This document shows positions 34,059 to 43,420 of a stretch of DNA of 64,000 bases, one piece after another. The notes beneath the pieces are model-generated. The model was not told where the DNA came from. It saw only the letters and a list, made by a program, of their open reading frames with translations, and did no database searches. The translations under genes were made by a program, and so were the position numbers. The stretch is from Carboxylicivirga agarovorans (GTDB taxonomy: Bacteria > Bacteroidota > Bacteroidia > Bacteroidales > Marinilabiliaceae), in the NCBI RefSeq assembly GCF_050589845.1, contig NZ_JBNGPA010000005.1, positions 186,001 to 250,000 on the forward strand, read 5' to 3'. Each line of letters opens with the position of its first letter. Positions within the stretch are counted from its first letter, which is position 1.

Positions 34059-35267
34059 TCAAACTCCAAACTTGCATTCAAATTCATCCACAATCTGCTC
34101 AAGCTCCACCTTAAAATTAGTCAGGTAATCATCAAAGAATTCTTCCCCGCTTATCCAGCTTCCATCGCTTAATTCAAACTCCAGATCAACCCACCAGGTA
34201 TTTTCAGCTGTATTGTTCTTTGCCACAGCGGCTACATTTGCTATGATTGTCTTATCATGCACATATGTAACATGCATTTGTGTGTATTCATTGAACGCCG
34301 AAGCCAATGACTGAGCATAAGTTTCGCTCCCTTCTTCAATGTCCTCAATCTTTACCAGCTCGTTATACAAAGAGCTTGTCTGAGCTTTGGTTTCAATAAT
34401 CACATCTTTGATGAGCAGCGAATTTTCAATTCGATTAACGGGCATTTCTTCATTCTCGCCATCAATACTTAGTTCCAGCTCATGATTAAGTATCATTTCG
34501 GTCTCATTGCTGAATGAAAACATCCAATACCCTTTATTATCATCCCTGGCCAGTTCTCCTGTTAAGTTATATGGCTTTGGATTGAATGTCATGGCCACAT
34601 CGTCGTAATACCCTTCGGCATTGAAAGTACTCAACACATTACTTGCCAATATAAGTTCTCCACCCACCTTTACATTTAACCTTAATGCTTCCAGCGCATT
34701 GCTCATAACAGTTCCGTCTTCCAGAACATCGCCTTTGCCGGGAAATATACCATCATAAACCGACAACTCGGTAACAGTCAAAACAGCGATTTCACCATCG
34801 GTAGCATCGGTAGCAGGAAACATAAAAACCACTTCTGATTCATGTTCCTGTATTTTTATGAAGTTCTTCCGGCTATCATCCCATTCCCAAACTCCAAAAC
34901 CTTCGTCATACAACACGTTACAGTAATATTCCTTATCAAAGGTCATCTCCATTAGCTCGTCAAAGTAACAGTCCGATGACCCGGCTTCATACATCAACTG
35001 ACCAAGATCGATCAGAGCCTCAACAAAACGACCGTTTCCTTCAAGTGCGGCACCTTCTATCCGGGTATGCATTGAATGACTCACCATGGCGAAATCAGTT
35101 TTGCCAAGCTGCTCAATTTCATCATCCAGGCCATCAGAACTGGCCAATAAAATAGCCTTATCATTTTCAGCTCCCCTCTCACTATAAGCATTCATCAGTT
35201 CATCGCTACTACACGAACTAACGACCACTGCCACCAACATCATCCATTTTACTACTGATTGCCTCAT
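34059..35267 (-). CDS. lipoprotein of unknown function
   Basis: A 402-residue protein from ATG 35267; the longer frame would start at a TTG. The N-terminus MRQSVVKWMMLVAVVVSSCSSDELM is a lipoprotein signal with the lipobox VSSC and no basic residue after the Cys. The mature part is acidic and appears mainly beta-rich, with repeated short strands such as GEIAVLTVTELSVYDG and EMILNHELELSIDGENEE. Cys residues lie in SSDCYFDELM and YYCNVLYDEG. I recognise no family. It is flanked by convergent and terminator-bounded genes, so it is an orphan. Confidence 0.75.
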   Translation of the reverse strand: MRQSVVKWMMLVAVVVSSCSSDELMNAYSERGAENDKAILLASSDGLDDEIEQLGKTDFAMVSHSMHTRIEGAALEGNGRFVEALIDLGQLMYEAGSSDCYFDELMEMTFDKEYYCNVLYDEGFGVWEWDDSRKNFIKIQEHESEVVFMFPATDATDGEIAVLTVTELSVYDGIFPGKGDVLEDGTVMSNALEALRLNVKVGGELILASNVLSTFNAEGYYDDVAMTFNPKPYNLTGELARDDNKGYWMFSFSNETEMILNHELELSIDGENEEMPVNRIENSLLIKDVIIETKAQTSSLYNELVKIEDIEEGSETYAQSLASAFNEYTQMHVTYVHDKTIIANVAAVAKNNTAENTWWVDLEFELSDGSWISGEEFFDDYLTNFKVELEQIVDEFECKFGV

Positions 35268-35361
35268 TTCTGCTTTCCTTAACAATTAGTTGGCATTACG
35301 CCATAACTCTTTCATGTATATGAGACAACGATACATAAGGTTACACGTATTATAAAAAAAC

Positions 35362-35392
35362 AAAAAAAAGCTGCTTCATAAAATGAAGCAGC
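35362..35392 (-). terminator. intrinsic terminator of gltBD
   Basis: GCTGCTTCAT (35370-35379) pairs with ATGAAGCAGC (35383-35392) over a 3-nt loop; eight T residues follow on the minus strand. It lies about 50 bp past the gltD stop. Confidence 0.9.
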
Positions 35393-35440
35393 CTTCTCGC
35401 ATTTAATAACAACCCTAATTGATAATAACTTTTTATTTAG

Positions 35441-36865
35441 TTACGCCTTCATTAAATAAGCGTGTACATTTTTTGCAGCTTCCCGACCTTTGGCAATAGC
35501 TGTTACAACAAGGCTTGCTCCTGTAGCCGCATCGCCGGCAGCAAAAACATTGGCTTTGCTGGTTTGATAGGTTTCATCTGTTTTGATGTTGCCACGCGCG
35601 TCAAGGTCAAGCTTGAATTCATTAACCAAACCTTCATGCACCGGACTAACAAATCCCATGGATAATGTTACCAGCTCCACATCCATTGTGAAAGTCGTTT
35701 CAGGCTTTTCGGTCATTTGCCACTGTCCATTTTCACCCTTGTTCCAATCCACTTCAACCAGCTCCACCTGCTTCAGCTTTCCATTTTCACCTATAAAACG
35801 CTTGGTGTTTAAGCTCCATTTACGCTCACAACCCTCGGCATGCGAAGTAGATGTTTTAAGGGTATTGGGCCAGTAAGGCCAAGGATTACCCGGCCCACGT
35901 TTTTCAGGTGGCTTAGGTAGAATCTCAATTTGAGTCACCGATTTTGCTTTCTGACGATTAGATGTTCCAACACAGTCACTTCCTGTATCACCACCACCGA
36001 TAACCAGCACGTTTTTACCTGTTGCCAGAATACGATCCCCGTTTGTAAATACTTCGCCCCGGTTCACTTTATTTTGTTGCTTCAGAAAATCCATTGCGAA
36101 ATGAACACCATCCAGGTCGCGCCCCTCAATTGGCAGGTCGCGAGGCTTCATTGCACCAATGGTAAGCACAACAGCATCATAATCCTTAATAAGCTGCTCT
36201 CCTTTAACATCTTCACCAACCGAAGTATTGGTTTTAAAAATGATGCCTTCCTTCTCAAAAATTGCTATCCGCCTGTCAATAACTTTCTTGTTCAGTTTAA
36301 AATCAGGAATACCGTAACGCAAAAGACCACCAACGGCATCATCTTTTTCAAATACCGTAACTGTATGTCCGGCCTGATTCAGCAGATCAGCAACCGATAA
36401 ACCAGCAGGACCTCCTCCTACTACTGCTACTTTTTTACCTGTTCGTTTTTCAGGGACGCGAGGCTCGATATAACCTTCAGTAAAGGCACGCTCCACTACA
36501 GAACATTCGTTTTCGCGAATAGTCACCGCCTCTTCATGAATAGCTAACACACACGATTTTTCGCAAGGGTTTGGACAAATACGTCCTGTAAATTCAGGAA
36601 AACTATTGGTTGAATGCAATATTTCACTAGCCAGCTTCCACTCACCTTTATAAACTGCATCCTGCCATTCAGGAATTTTACTGCCAACAGGACAAGCCCA
36701 GTGACAAAAAGGAATTCCACAATCCATACATCGCGATGCCTGTAAGGTGCGATCAGCAACATTCAGTGTTTGCTCTACCTCACCGTAATCATCGACACGC
36801 TCATTGACGGGTCTGTAACCACCATCTTTACGAGCATATTTTATAAAACCTTTTGGATCTGCCAT
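35441..36865 (-). CDS. gltD: glutamate synthase (NADPH) small subunit
   Basis: GltD oxidises NADPH with FAD and passes electrons through Fe-S clusters to GltB. CMDCGIPFCHWACPVGSKIPEW and CPNPCEKSCVL are the N-terminal cluster ligands. VAVVGGGPAGLSVADLLNQAGH binds FAD and VLVIGGGDTGSDCVG binds NADPH. The frame opens at a GTG (36913), but ATG 36865 (MADPKGFIKYAR) is the normal start, giving 474 residues. It lies downstream of gltB and ends at a strong terminator. Confidence 0.96.
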   Translation of the reverse strand: MADPKGFIKYARKDGGYRPVNERVDDYGEVEQTLNVADRTLQASRCMDCGIPFCHWACPVGSKIPEWQDAVYKGEWKLASEILHSTNSFPEFTGRICPNPCEKSCVLAIHEEAVTIRENECSVVERAFTEGYIEPRVPEKRTGKKVAVVGGGPAGLSVADLLNQAGHTVTVFEKDDAVGGLLRYGIPDFKLNKKVIDRRIAIFEKEGIIFKTNTSVGEDVKGEQLIKDYDAVVLTIGAMKPRDLPIEGRDLDGVHFAMDFLKQQNKVNRGEVFTNGDRILATGKNVLVIGGGDTGSDCVGTSNRQKAKSVTQIEILPKPPEKRGPGNPWPYWPNTLKTSTSHAEGCERKWSLNTKRFIGENGKLKQVELVEVDWNKGENGQWQMTEKPETTFTMDVELVTLSMGFVSPVHEGLVNEFKLDLDARGNIKTDETYQTSKANVFAAGDAATGASLVVTAIAKGREAAKNVHAYLMKA

Positions 36866-37019
36866 AATCTCAAGTTTTAAAGAAATCGGGGCGGCTCCAT
36901 TGAGCCTTTTCACTCATTCTCCTATGTCCCCGATTTTCTTTTATATTATTGTTATCAGCAATACCGATAACTTAATTCTTAAATCAATCTGTATCTCTTG
37001 CCGCATTAGTGAAGCTTCA

Positions 37020-40000
37020 CTATTCTCTTATATAAGGAGCATCTTCCGTTTCACGTAGCTTTCGTTCCAATTCCTTGATCTTCTGTTCTTGCAATACCTT
37101 TTTATATTCAAACGGAATAACCTTTACAAACTTCGGCAAGTACGTTGTCCAGTTGACCAATACCTCCTGGGCTTTGGTACTGTTGGTATGCAACAAGTGC
37201 TTGTTAAGCATAAACTGAAGCTCTTGTACATCTGCAGCGTCTTCAACAGGAGTTAAATCAACCAGGCCTTTGTTACAGTAATAATCCAGGTTACCGTCTT
37301 CATCCAGCACATAAGCAATACCACCACTCATACCGGCTGCAAAATTTCTACCTGTAGGACCGATTACAACAACGCGACCTCCGGTCATGTATTCACAACA
37401 GTGATCACCAACACCTTCAACAACCGCATAAGCACCAGAGTTACGAACAGCAAAACGCTCACCGGCTACTCCCCTCACATACAAGTTACCACTTGTGGCA
37501 CCATACAGAACCGTATTACCAATAATGATATTATCCTCAGGCTTAAAAGTGGTACCCTGCGGCGGCACAACGATCACCTTACCACCGGATAATCCTTTTC
37601 CTAAGTAATCATTGGCATCTCCTTCAAGACGGAAGCTGACACCTTTAGCCAGGAATGCCCCAAAGCTTTGTCCTGCCGAACCATTGAACGTGCAGTTTAT
37701 GGTGTTTTTAGCAAGTCCTTCTTCGCCATATTTCTTCGATACCTCACCCGACAACATCGCACCAACTGTTCGATCGGTATTGATAATATCGCTGGCCATC
37801 CACACTTTTTGCTTGTTAATAAGTGCCGATTGCGACTGCTTTATCAAGCGACGGTCAAGCACCTCATCAAGCTTATGATCCTGCTCGCTTGTATTTCTTA
37901 TCGGATATTGTTTTCCTTCCTCAGGGAAATACAATAAACGACTTAGGTCAACACCCTGCGACTTCCAGTTACCAACTTCAGCGTTTTGCTCCATCAAATC
38001 AGTGCGACCAATGACCTCATCAAGAGATTTAAATCCAAGCTGAGCCAAATGTTCACGCACCTCTTCCGCAATAAAACTAAAGAAGTTCACAACGTATTTA
38101 TACTTGCCGATAAATCGTTTTCTTAACGCCTCATCCTGAGTGGCAATACCGGCCGGACATGTATTCAGGTGACACTTACGCATCATCACACAACCTAAAG
38201 TCACCAATGCAGAAGTTGCAAAACCATATTCTTCAGCTCCCAGCAATGCCATTTTAATGACATCAAGACCTGTTTTTAACTGACCATCCGTCTGTATTTT
38301 CACACGTCCGCGCAGGTTATTCATCACCAATGTCTGCTGTGTTTCGGACAAGCCAATCTCCACCGGAAGACCGGCATGTTTTATTGAACTTGTGGGGCTG
38401 GCACCTGTTCCGCCTTCTGTTCCGCTGATCACAATCAGATCGGCATGAGCCTTGGCTACACCGGCCGCAACAGTACCCACTCCATTTTCTGACACCAGCT
38501 TCACACTTACGCGGGCAGAAGGATTGGTACTCTTTAAGTCGTAAATCAACTGCGCCAAATCCTCAATTGAATAGATATCGTGGTGAGGTGGAGGTGAAAT
38601 CAAGGTAATACCCGGCGTCGAATTACGCAGGCTGGCAATAATTTTATCAACCTTAAAACCTGGCAGCTGCCCCCCTTCACCCGGCTTGGCTCCCTGAGCA
38701 ATTTTAATCTGCAGCTCATCAGCGTTGGTCAGGTAATTATTCGTTACACCAAATCGACCGCTGGCGATCTGTTTGATTGAACTGCGTGCAGGACTCTGAA
38801 AGCGCTGAGCATCCTCGCCCCCTTCACCGGTATTACTGCGACCGCCAATTTCATTCATGGCCAATGCCATGGCTTCATGGGCCTCTTTTGATATGGAACC
38901 ATAGGACATGGCTCCTGTAACAAAACGCTTCATGATTTCAGAAGCAGGCTCTACCTCACTGATATCAATTGACTGCCTTTCTTTCAGTTTCATCAGTCCA
39001 CGGATAAACAATGGTGTTTTGTTATCCTGATCGACCTGACGACTATATTCTTTATACTTATTATAATCACCTTCAGATGTCGCCCATTGTAATAAACCAA
39101 TGGTTTCAGGGTTCCATCCGTGCTTTTCTCCATACTTGCGGTAGGCATAGCTACCTTTTGTATCAAAAGGATTGGTTTGGAAAGCAGGTTTAAATGCCTT
39201 TTGATGATCCAAAATACTTTCTTTGGCAATCTCTTCCAGGCCAACGCCTCCAATCTTCGTTGGCGTTCCTATAAAGTACTTTTTAATGACCTTTTCAGAC
39301 ACACCGATGGCTTCAAATATTTGCGCACCATGGTATGAACGAAGCGTACTGATACCCATTTTAGAAAGTACTTTCAACAAGCCTTTATCAACAGCTTTGA
39401 TATAATTTTCACGTGCAGTGGCGTAATCCATTTCTATTTTGCCTTCTTTCACCATCTCATTGATGGTTGCAAAACATACATATGGGTTAATTACACTGGC
39501 TCCAAAACCAAGCAATAAGGCAAAATGCATTACTTCACGAGCTTCACCGGTTTCCACGACCAAACCAACCTGCATGCGCTTTTTGGTTTTGATCAAATGG
39601 TGATGCGTAGCTGCAACAGCCAGTAAAGAAGGTACAGGAGCATGCTTCTCATCAATGTCACGGTCACTCAGGATGATGTAATTCATACCATCATCAACAG
39701 CCTTTTCAGCAGCCTTGCAGATATCCTCAAGTGCTTTTTCAAGTCCGTCACCACCTTTATCAACCGGGAAAGTCATTGGTATTTTTGCATGGGTAAACTC
39801 CTCACGCATATAATCCTTTATCTTACCAAGGTCAGTATTGGTCATCAAGGGGCTCTCAAACTTAATTGAGCGGCACTGCGACGGCTCTTCACGAAGCAGG
39901 TTTTTTGACACCGAACCAATATAATTAGTCAGGGCCATTACCAGGCCTTCACGAATAGGATCGATAGGCGGGTTAGTAACCTGCGCAAACAGCTGACGGA

Positions 40001-41537
40001 AATATGAGAAGAAGCGCTGTGGCTTGTCTGACAAAACGGCGATAGGCGTATCATTACCCATTGAACCGATCGGTTCACCCGCGGTTTTAGCCATTGGCGC
40101 AATGATTTGCTCAAAATCCTCACGATTATAGCCAAATGCTTTTAAGTATGAATCGTATTTTTCACCTAAACCAGAAGGCACACGCTGTTGCACGTCAATC
40201 TCACGCATACGAATTCTGTTCTCTTTCAACCAATTGCCATATGGGTGACGTTTTGACAATTGAGACTTTATCTCTTCATCAGGGATAATAACGCCCAGTT
40301 GAGTATCTACAAGTAGTAACTTCCCTGGTTTCAATCGTCCTTTTTCTTTTATATCCTCAGCTGCAAAAGTCTGAACACCAACTTCAGATCCCATTACGAT
40401 CATGTCATCTTTAGTAATGACATAACGCGAGGGGCGTAAACCATTCCTGTCTAAAGTACCTCCAACGTAGCGTCCATCTGAAAATACAATGGACGCAGGT
40501 CCATCCCATGGCTCCATGATAGTTGAATGGTATTCATAATAGGCTTTTAAACTGTCAGGAATCGGATTTTTACTATTCCACGATTCAGGCACCAGCATAC
40601 TTAGGGCATGCGGCAATGATCGACCGGTTAAGAACAGAAACTCCAACACATTGTCGAGCGAGGCCGAATCACTCATATCAGGTGTAATAACCGGGAATAG
40701 TTTTTTAAGGTCGTCACCAAACAGATCAGACTCCAGCAAACTTTCACGCGCCTGCATCCAAAGGCGATTACCTTTAATGGTATTGATCTCACCATTGTGA
40801 GCCATGATGCGGAATGGCTGCGCCAAATCCCAGGTAGGAAATGTATTAGTACTGAAGCGTGAGTGAACCAAAGAAATTGCACTTTTAACTCTTCGATCTT
40901 TCAGATCTAAAAAGTAAAGGCCAAGTTGCTCCGGCGTTAACATACCTTTATATATAAATATCTTCGAAGATAAACTAGGAAGATAAAAAGCCTCTTTCTC
41001 TTTTAGTTCTGATTTTCTTATGGCATTTTCAGCCTGCTTACGAGCCAGGTATAAACGACGCTCAAGGGCATCCTGCTCATAATTACCTTTTACAAACACC
41101 TGGTATATCGTTGGCTCGGTACCTTTGGCGATTTCGCCAATCACATCACTGTCGACAGGCACGTCGCGGTAACCTATTAACTCAAGACCTTCGGCAATAA
41201 AGTACTTATCAAGTACCTCCTGACAAAAAGCTGCCTCCTTTTCATCCTGTGGTAAAAAAACCAATCCTGTTCCATAACGTCCGGCAGTTGGCAAATTAAA
41301 TCCAAATGTAGAGAAATACTCATGAGGCACTTGCATTAATATACCTGCGCCATCACCAGACTTATTATCTGAACTCTCGGCTCCTCGGTGTGTCATATTT
41401 GTAAGCACCTCCAAGCCTCTCACCACTATTTCATTGGATTGTGTACCTTTTATATTGGCAACAAATCCAATCCCACAATTATCTCGTTCATTTGCAGGGT
41501 CATACAACCCCTGAGGATTTGGAAATCGTTTTGTCAT
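37020..41537 (-). CDS. gltB: glutamate synthase large subunit
   Basis: GltB converts glutamine and 2-oxoglutarate to two glutamates. From ATG 41537 it has 1505 residues; the upstream extension to 41627 lacks family similarity. After a 20-residue propeptide comes the Ntn glutaminase nucleophile Cys21 in RDNCGIGFVANIKG. The central FMN domain and the synthase domain (LPGFKVDKIIASLRNSTPGITLISPPPHHDIYSIEDL, then ISGTEGGTGASPTSSIKHAG) follow, with the cluster cysteines in CVMMRKCHLNTCPAGIATQ. The C-terminal GXGXG beta-helix (ANDYLGKGLSGGKVIV) is complete. A -7-like TATTTTTG box (minus strand, 41668-41675) may be its promoter. Confidence 0.97.
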   Translation of the reverse strand: MTKRFPNPQGLYDPANERDNCGIGFVANIKGTQSNEIVVRGLEVLTNMTHRGAESSDNKSGDGAGILMQVPHEYFSTFGFNLPTAGRYGTGLVFLPQDEKEAAFCQEVLDKYFIAEGLELIGYRDVPVDSDVIGEIAKGTEPTIYQVFVKGNYEQDALERRLYLARKQAENAIRKSELKEKEAFYLPSLSSKIFIYKGMLTPEQLGLYFLDLKDRRVKSAISLVHSRFSTNTFPTWDLAQPFRIMAHNGEINTIKGNRLWMQARESLLESDLFGDDLKKLFPVITPDMSDSASLDNVLEFLFLTGRSLPHALSMLVPESWNSKNPIPDSLKAYYEYHSTIMEPWDGPASIVFSDGRYVGGTLDRNGLRPSRYVITKDDMIVMGSEVGVQTFAAEDIKEKGRLKPGKLLLVDTQLGVIIPDEEIKSQLSKRHPYGNWLKENRIRMREIDVQQRVPSGLGEKYDSYLKAFGYNREDFEQIIAPMAKTAGEPIGSMGNDTPIAVLSDKPQRFFSYFRQLFAQVTNPPIDPIREGLVMALTNYIGSVSKNLLREEPSQCRSIKFESPLMTNTDLGKIKDYMREEFTHAKIPMTFPVDKGGDGLEKALEDICKAAEKAVDDGMNYIILSDRDIDEKHAPVPSLLAVAATHHHLIKTKKRMQVGLVVETGEAREVMHFALLLGFGASVINPYVCFATINEMVKEGKIEMDYATARENYIKAVDKGLLKVLSKMGISTLRSYHGAQIFEAIGVSEKVIKKYFIGTPTKIGGVGLEEIAKESILDHQKAFKPAFQTNPFDTKGSYAYRKYGEKHGWNPETIGLLQWATSEGDYNKYKEYSRQVDQDNKTPLFIRGLMKLKERQSIDISEVEPASEIMKRFVTGAMSYGSISKEAHEAMALAMNEIGGRSNTGEGGEDAQRFQSPARSSIKQIASGRFGVTNNYLTNADELQIKIAQGAKPGEGGQLPGFKVDKIIASLRNSTPGITLISPPPHHDIYSIEDLAQLIYDLKSTNPSARVSVKLVSENGVGTVAAGVAKAHADLIVISGTEGGTGASPTSSIKHAGLPVEIGLSETQQTLVMNNLRGRVKIQTDGQLKTGLDVIKMALLGAEEYGFATSALVTLGCVMMRKCHLNTCPAGIATQDEALRKRFIGKYKYVVNFFSFIAEEVREHLAQLGFKSLDEVIGRTDLMEQNAEVGNWKSQGVDLSRLLYFPEEGKQYPIRNTSEQDHKLDEVLDRRLIKQSQSALINKQKVWMASDIINTDRTVGAMLSGEVSKKYGEEGLAKNTINCTFNGSAGQSFGAFLAKGVSFRLEGDANDYLGKGLSGGKVIVVPPQGTTFKPEDNIIIGNTVLYGATSGNLYVRGVAGERFAVRNSGAYAVVEGVGDHCCEYMTGGRVVVIGPTGRNFAAGMSGGIAYVLDEDGNLDYYCNKGLVDLTPVEDAADVQELQFMLNKHLLHTNSTKAQEVLVNWTTYLPKFVKVIPFEYKKVLQEQKIKELERKLRETEDAPYIRE

Positions 41538-41935
41538 ACTGTTTGTTTTAAGAGAAAAATCTACTGTTACCCCTCGTAAGGTTCTCGTTCTCGTTGTCGG
41601 ATCGGATGGACTATAGTTATCTTTCAATTAGAAAGCTTTTCATGTACTTTATATTATAATCCGAAAGCAAAAATAGAATTTTCATTGATATCTACCAATT
41701 AATCATGAGAAAAGCTTGTCTTTTTTATGACATTTGACATGTTTTAGCATTGTTAAATTTTAAACAATCATAGTATTTAATTCACACTTTATTGATTATT
41801 TGACATTTAACATTCCTCAAGCGCCTAAAATCTTCTTTTAGTAAAAAGACCATCATTATAGAATACAATAAATAACAAGAAGATGCTTAAACAAAAAAGG
41901 GGCTTAAACTTTCAATTTGCTATTTTTTCAACAAC

Positions 41936-41956
41936 ACCCCCTTTCAAATAAGGGGT
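41936..41956. promoter_or_regulatory. inverted repeat IR1, distal to the nitrogen operon promoter
   Basis: ACCCC-C-TT on the left and AAGGGGT on the right, around six bases. It is the upstream of two similar palindromes and is centred near 41946. It would lie at about -90 relative to the start predicted from the TATGTTTG box. Confidence 0.5.
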
Positions 41957-41988
41957 ATTTAGTTATTTTTTCTATTATTTTAATTTTT

Positions 41989-42008
41989 ACCCCTATTTTT
42001 TAGGGGGT
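41989..42008. promoter_or_regulatory. inverted repeat IR2 overlapping the -35 region
   Basis: ACCCCTA, five T, then TAGGGG-G-T. It is centred near 41998, roughly -38 to -41 from the predicted start, and ends 17 bp before the -7 box. This position is typical for class II activators. Confidence 0.5.
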
Positions 42009-42148
42009 GAATTAAATATTTTTATATGTTTGTATCGTCAACCTATAAAAAACAGAGGGTACCAACAGAGAAAAAGCATTTTTTTAGGCCGACACCCCCC
42101 CAATCAACGAGGTAGTAAAAGCAAATATTAACTATTAACCGTTATTCG

Positions 42149-42841
42149 ATGAAAAAGATTTTTTTGATTTTGGGACTAGGCCTTGTATTAACCACACTAA
42201 AGGCTCAGGAAGACAACAAAGGAGGATTTAGCGTTTCAGCAGATTTGGTGTCTCGTTATGTTTTCAGGGGTGTAGACTATGGAAACTCACCAGCATTTCA
42301 ACCAACCATTGAATACTCAAAAGGTGGATTTTCAATTGGAGCATGGGGTAGCTATGCCTTTGCAAGTTCATCAGCAGGAGCAGATGCCTTCCAGGAAGCT
42401 GATTTATATGCTTCATATGGATTTGACTTTGGCTTAAGCGTTGGTATAACCGACTATTATTACCCGGGAAGCAGCTGGTTTGAACTTGAAGATGAGATTT
42501 CAAGTCATGCCATTGAATTAAACCTGGGATATGACATTGGAAATTTTAGCCTGGCCGGAAATGTTGCATTAAATGATTCAAGGGCCGGAGCAGGTGAAGA
42601 AAATGGAGTTCTTTATTTCGAGGCAGGATATGTCTTTAAAGATTTCAATGTTTTTGTTGGAGGTGGCGATGGCTGGCACGTTGTCAGCGGCGAGAAAGGA
42701 GATTTCCAAATCGTAAACATCGGCATAGGCACAGAAAAAGAGATAAAAATCACAGAAACATTCTCAATACCAATGTTCGGTATGGTGTTCGTCAACCCCA
42801 ATAGTGAGCTATACGACATTGTAGTGGGTATATCATTTTAA
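42149..42841 (+). CDS. TorF-family putative porin
   Basis: A 230-residue outer-membrane barrel protein with a signal peptide ending TTLKAQ. FSVSADLVSRYVFRGVDYGNSPAFQPTIEYSKGGFSIGAWGSYAF is the typical TorF/Gcw_chp opening, and regular amphipathic strands continue to the C-terminal VVGISF ending in Phe. Members are proposed porins of unknown substrate. It precedes the PII and Amt genes, which suggests help with ammonium or organic nitrogen entry, though a terminator-like stem separates them. Confidence 0.85.
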   Translation: MKKIFLILGLGLVLTTLKAQEDNKGGFSVSADLVSRYVFRGVDYGNSPAFQPTIEYSKGGFSIGAWGSYAFASSSAGADAFQEADLYASYGFDFGLSVGITDYYYPGSSWFELEDEISSHAIELNLGYDIGNFSLAGNVALNDSRAGAGEENGVLYFEAGYVFKDFNVFVGGGDGWHVVSGEKGDFQIVNIGIGTEKEIKITETFSIPMFGMVFVNPNSELYDIVVGISF

Positions 42842-42870
42842 CAAACAACTCAAACCAATCTATGATAGAA

Positions 42871-42946
42871 AATAAGAGCAGTCACACTTTTCAATTATTG
42901 TCCTACTGATTTAAACCTTTATCGCCAAAGCTGCTCTTATTTTTCT
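42871..42946 (+). terminator. long-loop terminator-like stem between torF-like gene and glnK-like gene
   Basis: AATAAGAGCAG (42871-42881) pairs perfectly with CTGCTCTTATT (42931-42941) over a 49-nt loop, followed by TTTCTTTTA. It may end or attenuate the porin transcript before the PII gene. Confidence 0.6.
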
Positions 42947-43039
42947 TTTAGAATTGAAATACAAGACCATCAGAACAACCTGTACAATTCGGTTGCTCAT
43001 GGTTTTTAAAGAAAATATTAACGACTAACAACAAACAAA

Positions 43040-43384
43040 ATGAAGAAAATTGAAGCAATTATTCGATTATCTCGATTTGAAGCTGTAAAAAAAGCACTGG
43101 AAGAGCAAGACATCACATTTTTCTCCTACTGGGATGTTAGAGGAACAGGTGTTGCACGTGAGGGCCATTTATACAGAGGTACGCTTTACGACACAAGTAT
43201 CATTGAAAGGCGAATTCTATCCATCATTGTTCGCGACGAGAATATGGACAAGACAGTTGAGGCCATAATTAATGCGGCCAAAACCGGCGAGATAGGCGAC
43301 GGAAGGATCTTTGTTTCTGATGTAGCAGATACATTCCGCATACGCACCGGTGAATCAGGGCCAGAAACCCTCTATGAGAAATAA
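43040..43384 (+). CDS. P-II family nitrogen regulator
   Basis: A PII signal protein of 114 residues, which binds ATP/ADP and 2-oxoglutarate and controls Amt and other targets. MKKIEAIIRLSRFEAVKKAL opens the ferredoxin-like fold, and GEIGDGRIFVSDVADTFRIRTGE is the B/C-loop region. The T-loop reads GTGVAREGHLYRGTLY, so Tyr50 lies where GlnB has its uridylylated Tyr51, but the loop lacks the usual QKG and is one residue shorter. It stands 36 bp before the amt gene, the classic glnK-amtB pairing. Confidence 0.94.
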   Translation: MKKIEAIIRLSRFEAVKKALEEQDITFFSYWDVRGTGVAREGHLYRGTLYDTSIIERRILSIIVRDENMDKTVEAIINAAKTGEIGDGRIFVSDVADTFRIRTGESGPETLYEK

Positions 43385-43420
43385 TTGAACTAAAACAAAA
43401 CCTTACAAAAATTTAGAATT

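Larger units (their letters stand above)
41538..42148. promoter_or_regulatory. divergent control region between gltB and the torF-glnK-amt genes
   Basis: This 611-bp AT-rich stretch has no credible gene. It holds two strong inverted repeats of ACCCC/GGGGT type (41936-41956 and 41989-42008), whose centres are about 52 bp apart. TATGTTTG at 42025-42032 matches the -7 consensus TAnnTTTG on the plus strand, and TATTTTTG at 41668-41675 matches it on the minus strand. No TTTG -33 box precedes the plus-strand -7, while the second palindrome sits there instead. The 113-nt leader before torF also contains a run of C residues. Confidence 0.55.

Noticed and set aside
37401..41579. Many 60-90-codon plus-strand ORFs opposite gltB
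   Set aside because: All lie antisense to a well conserved 1505-residue enzyme and show no independent protein signature.
41538..41627. 30-codon N-terminal extension of gltB
   Set aside because: The extension is Thr/Arg-rich with no family match, and the propeptide-Cys spacing fits the ATG at 41537.
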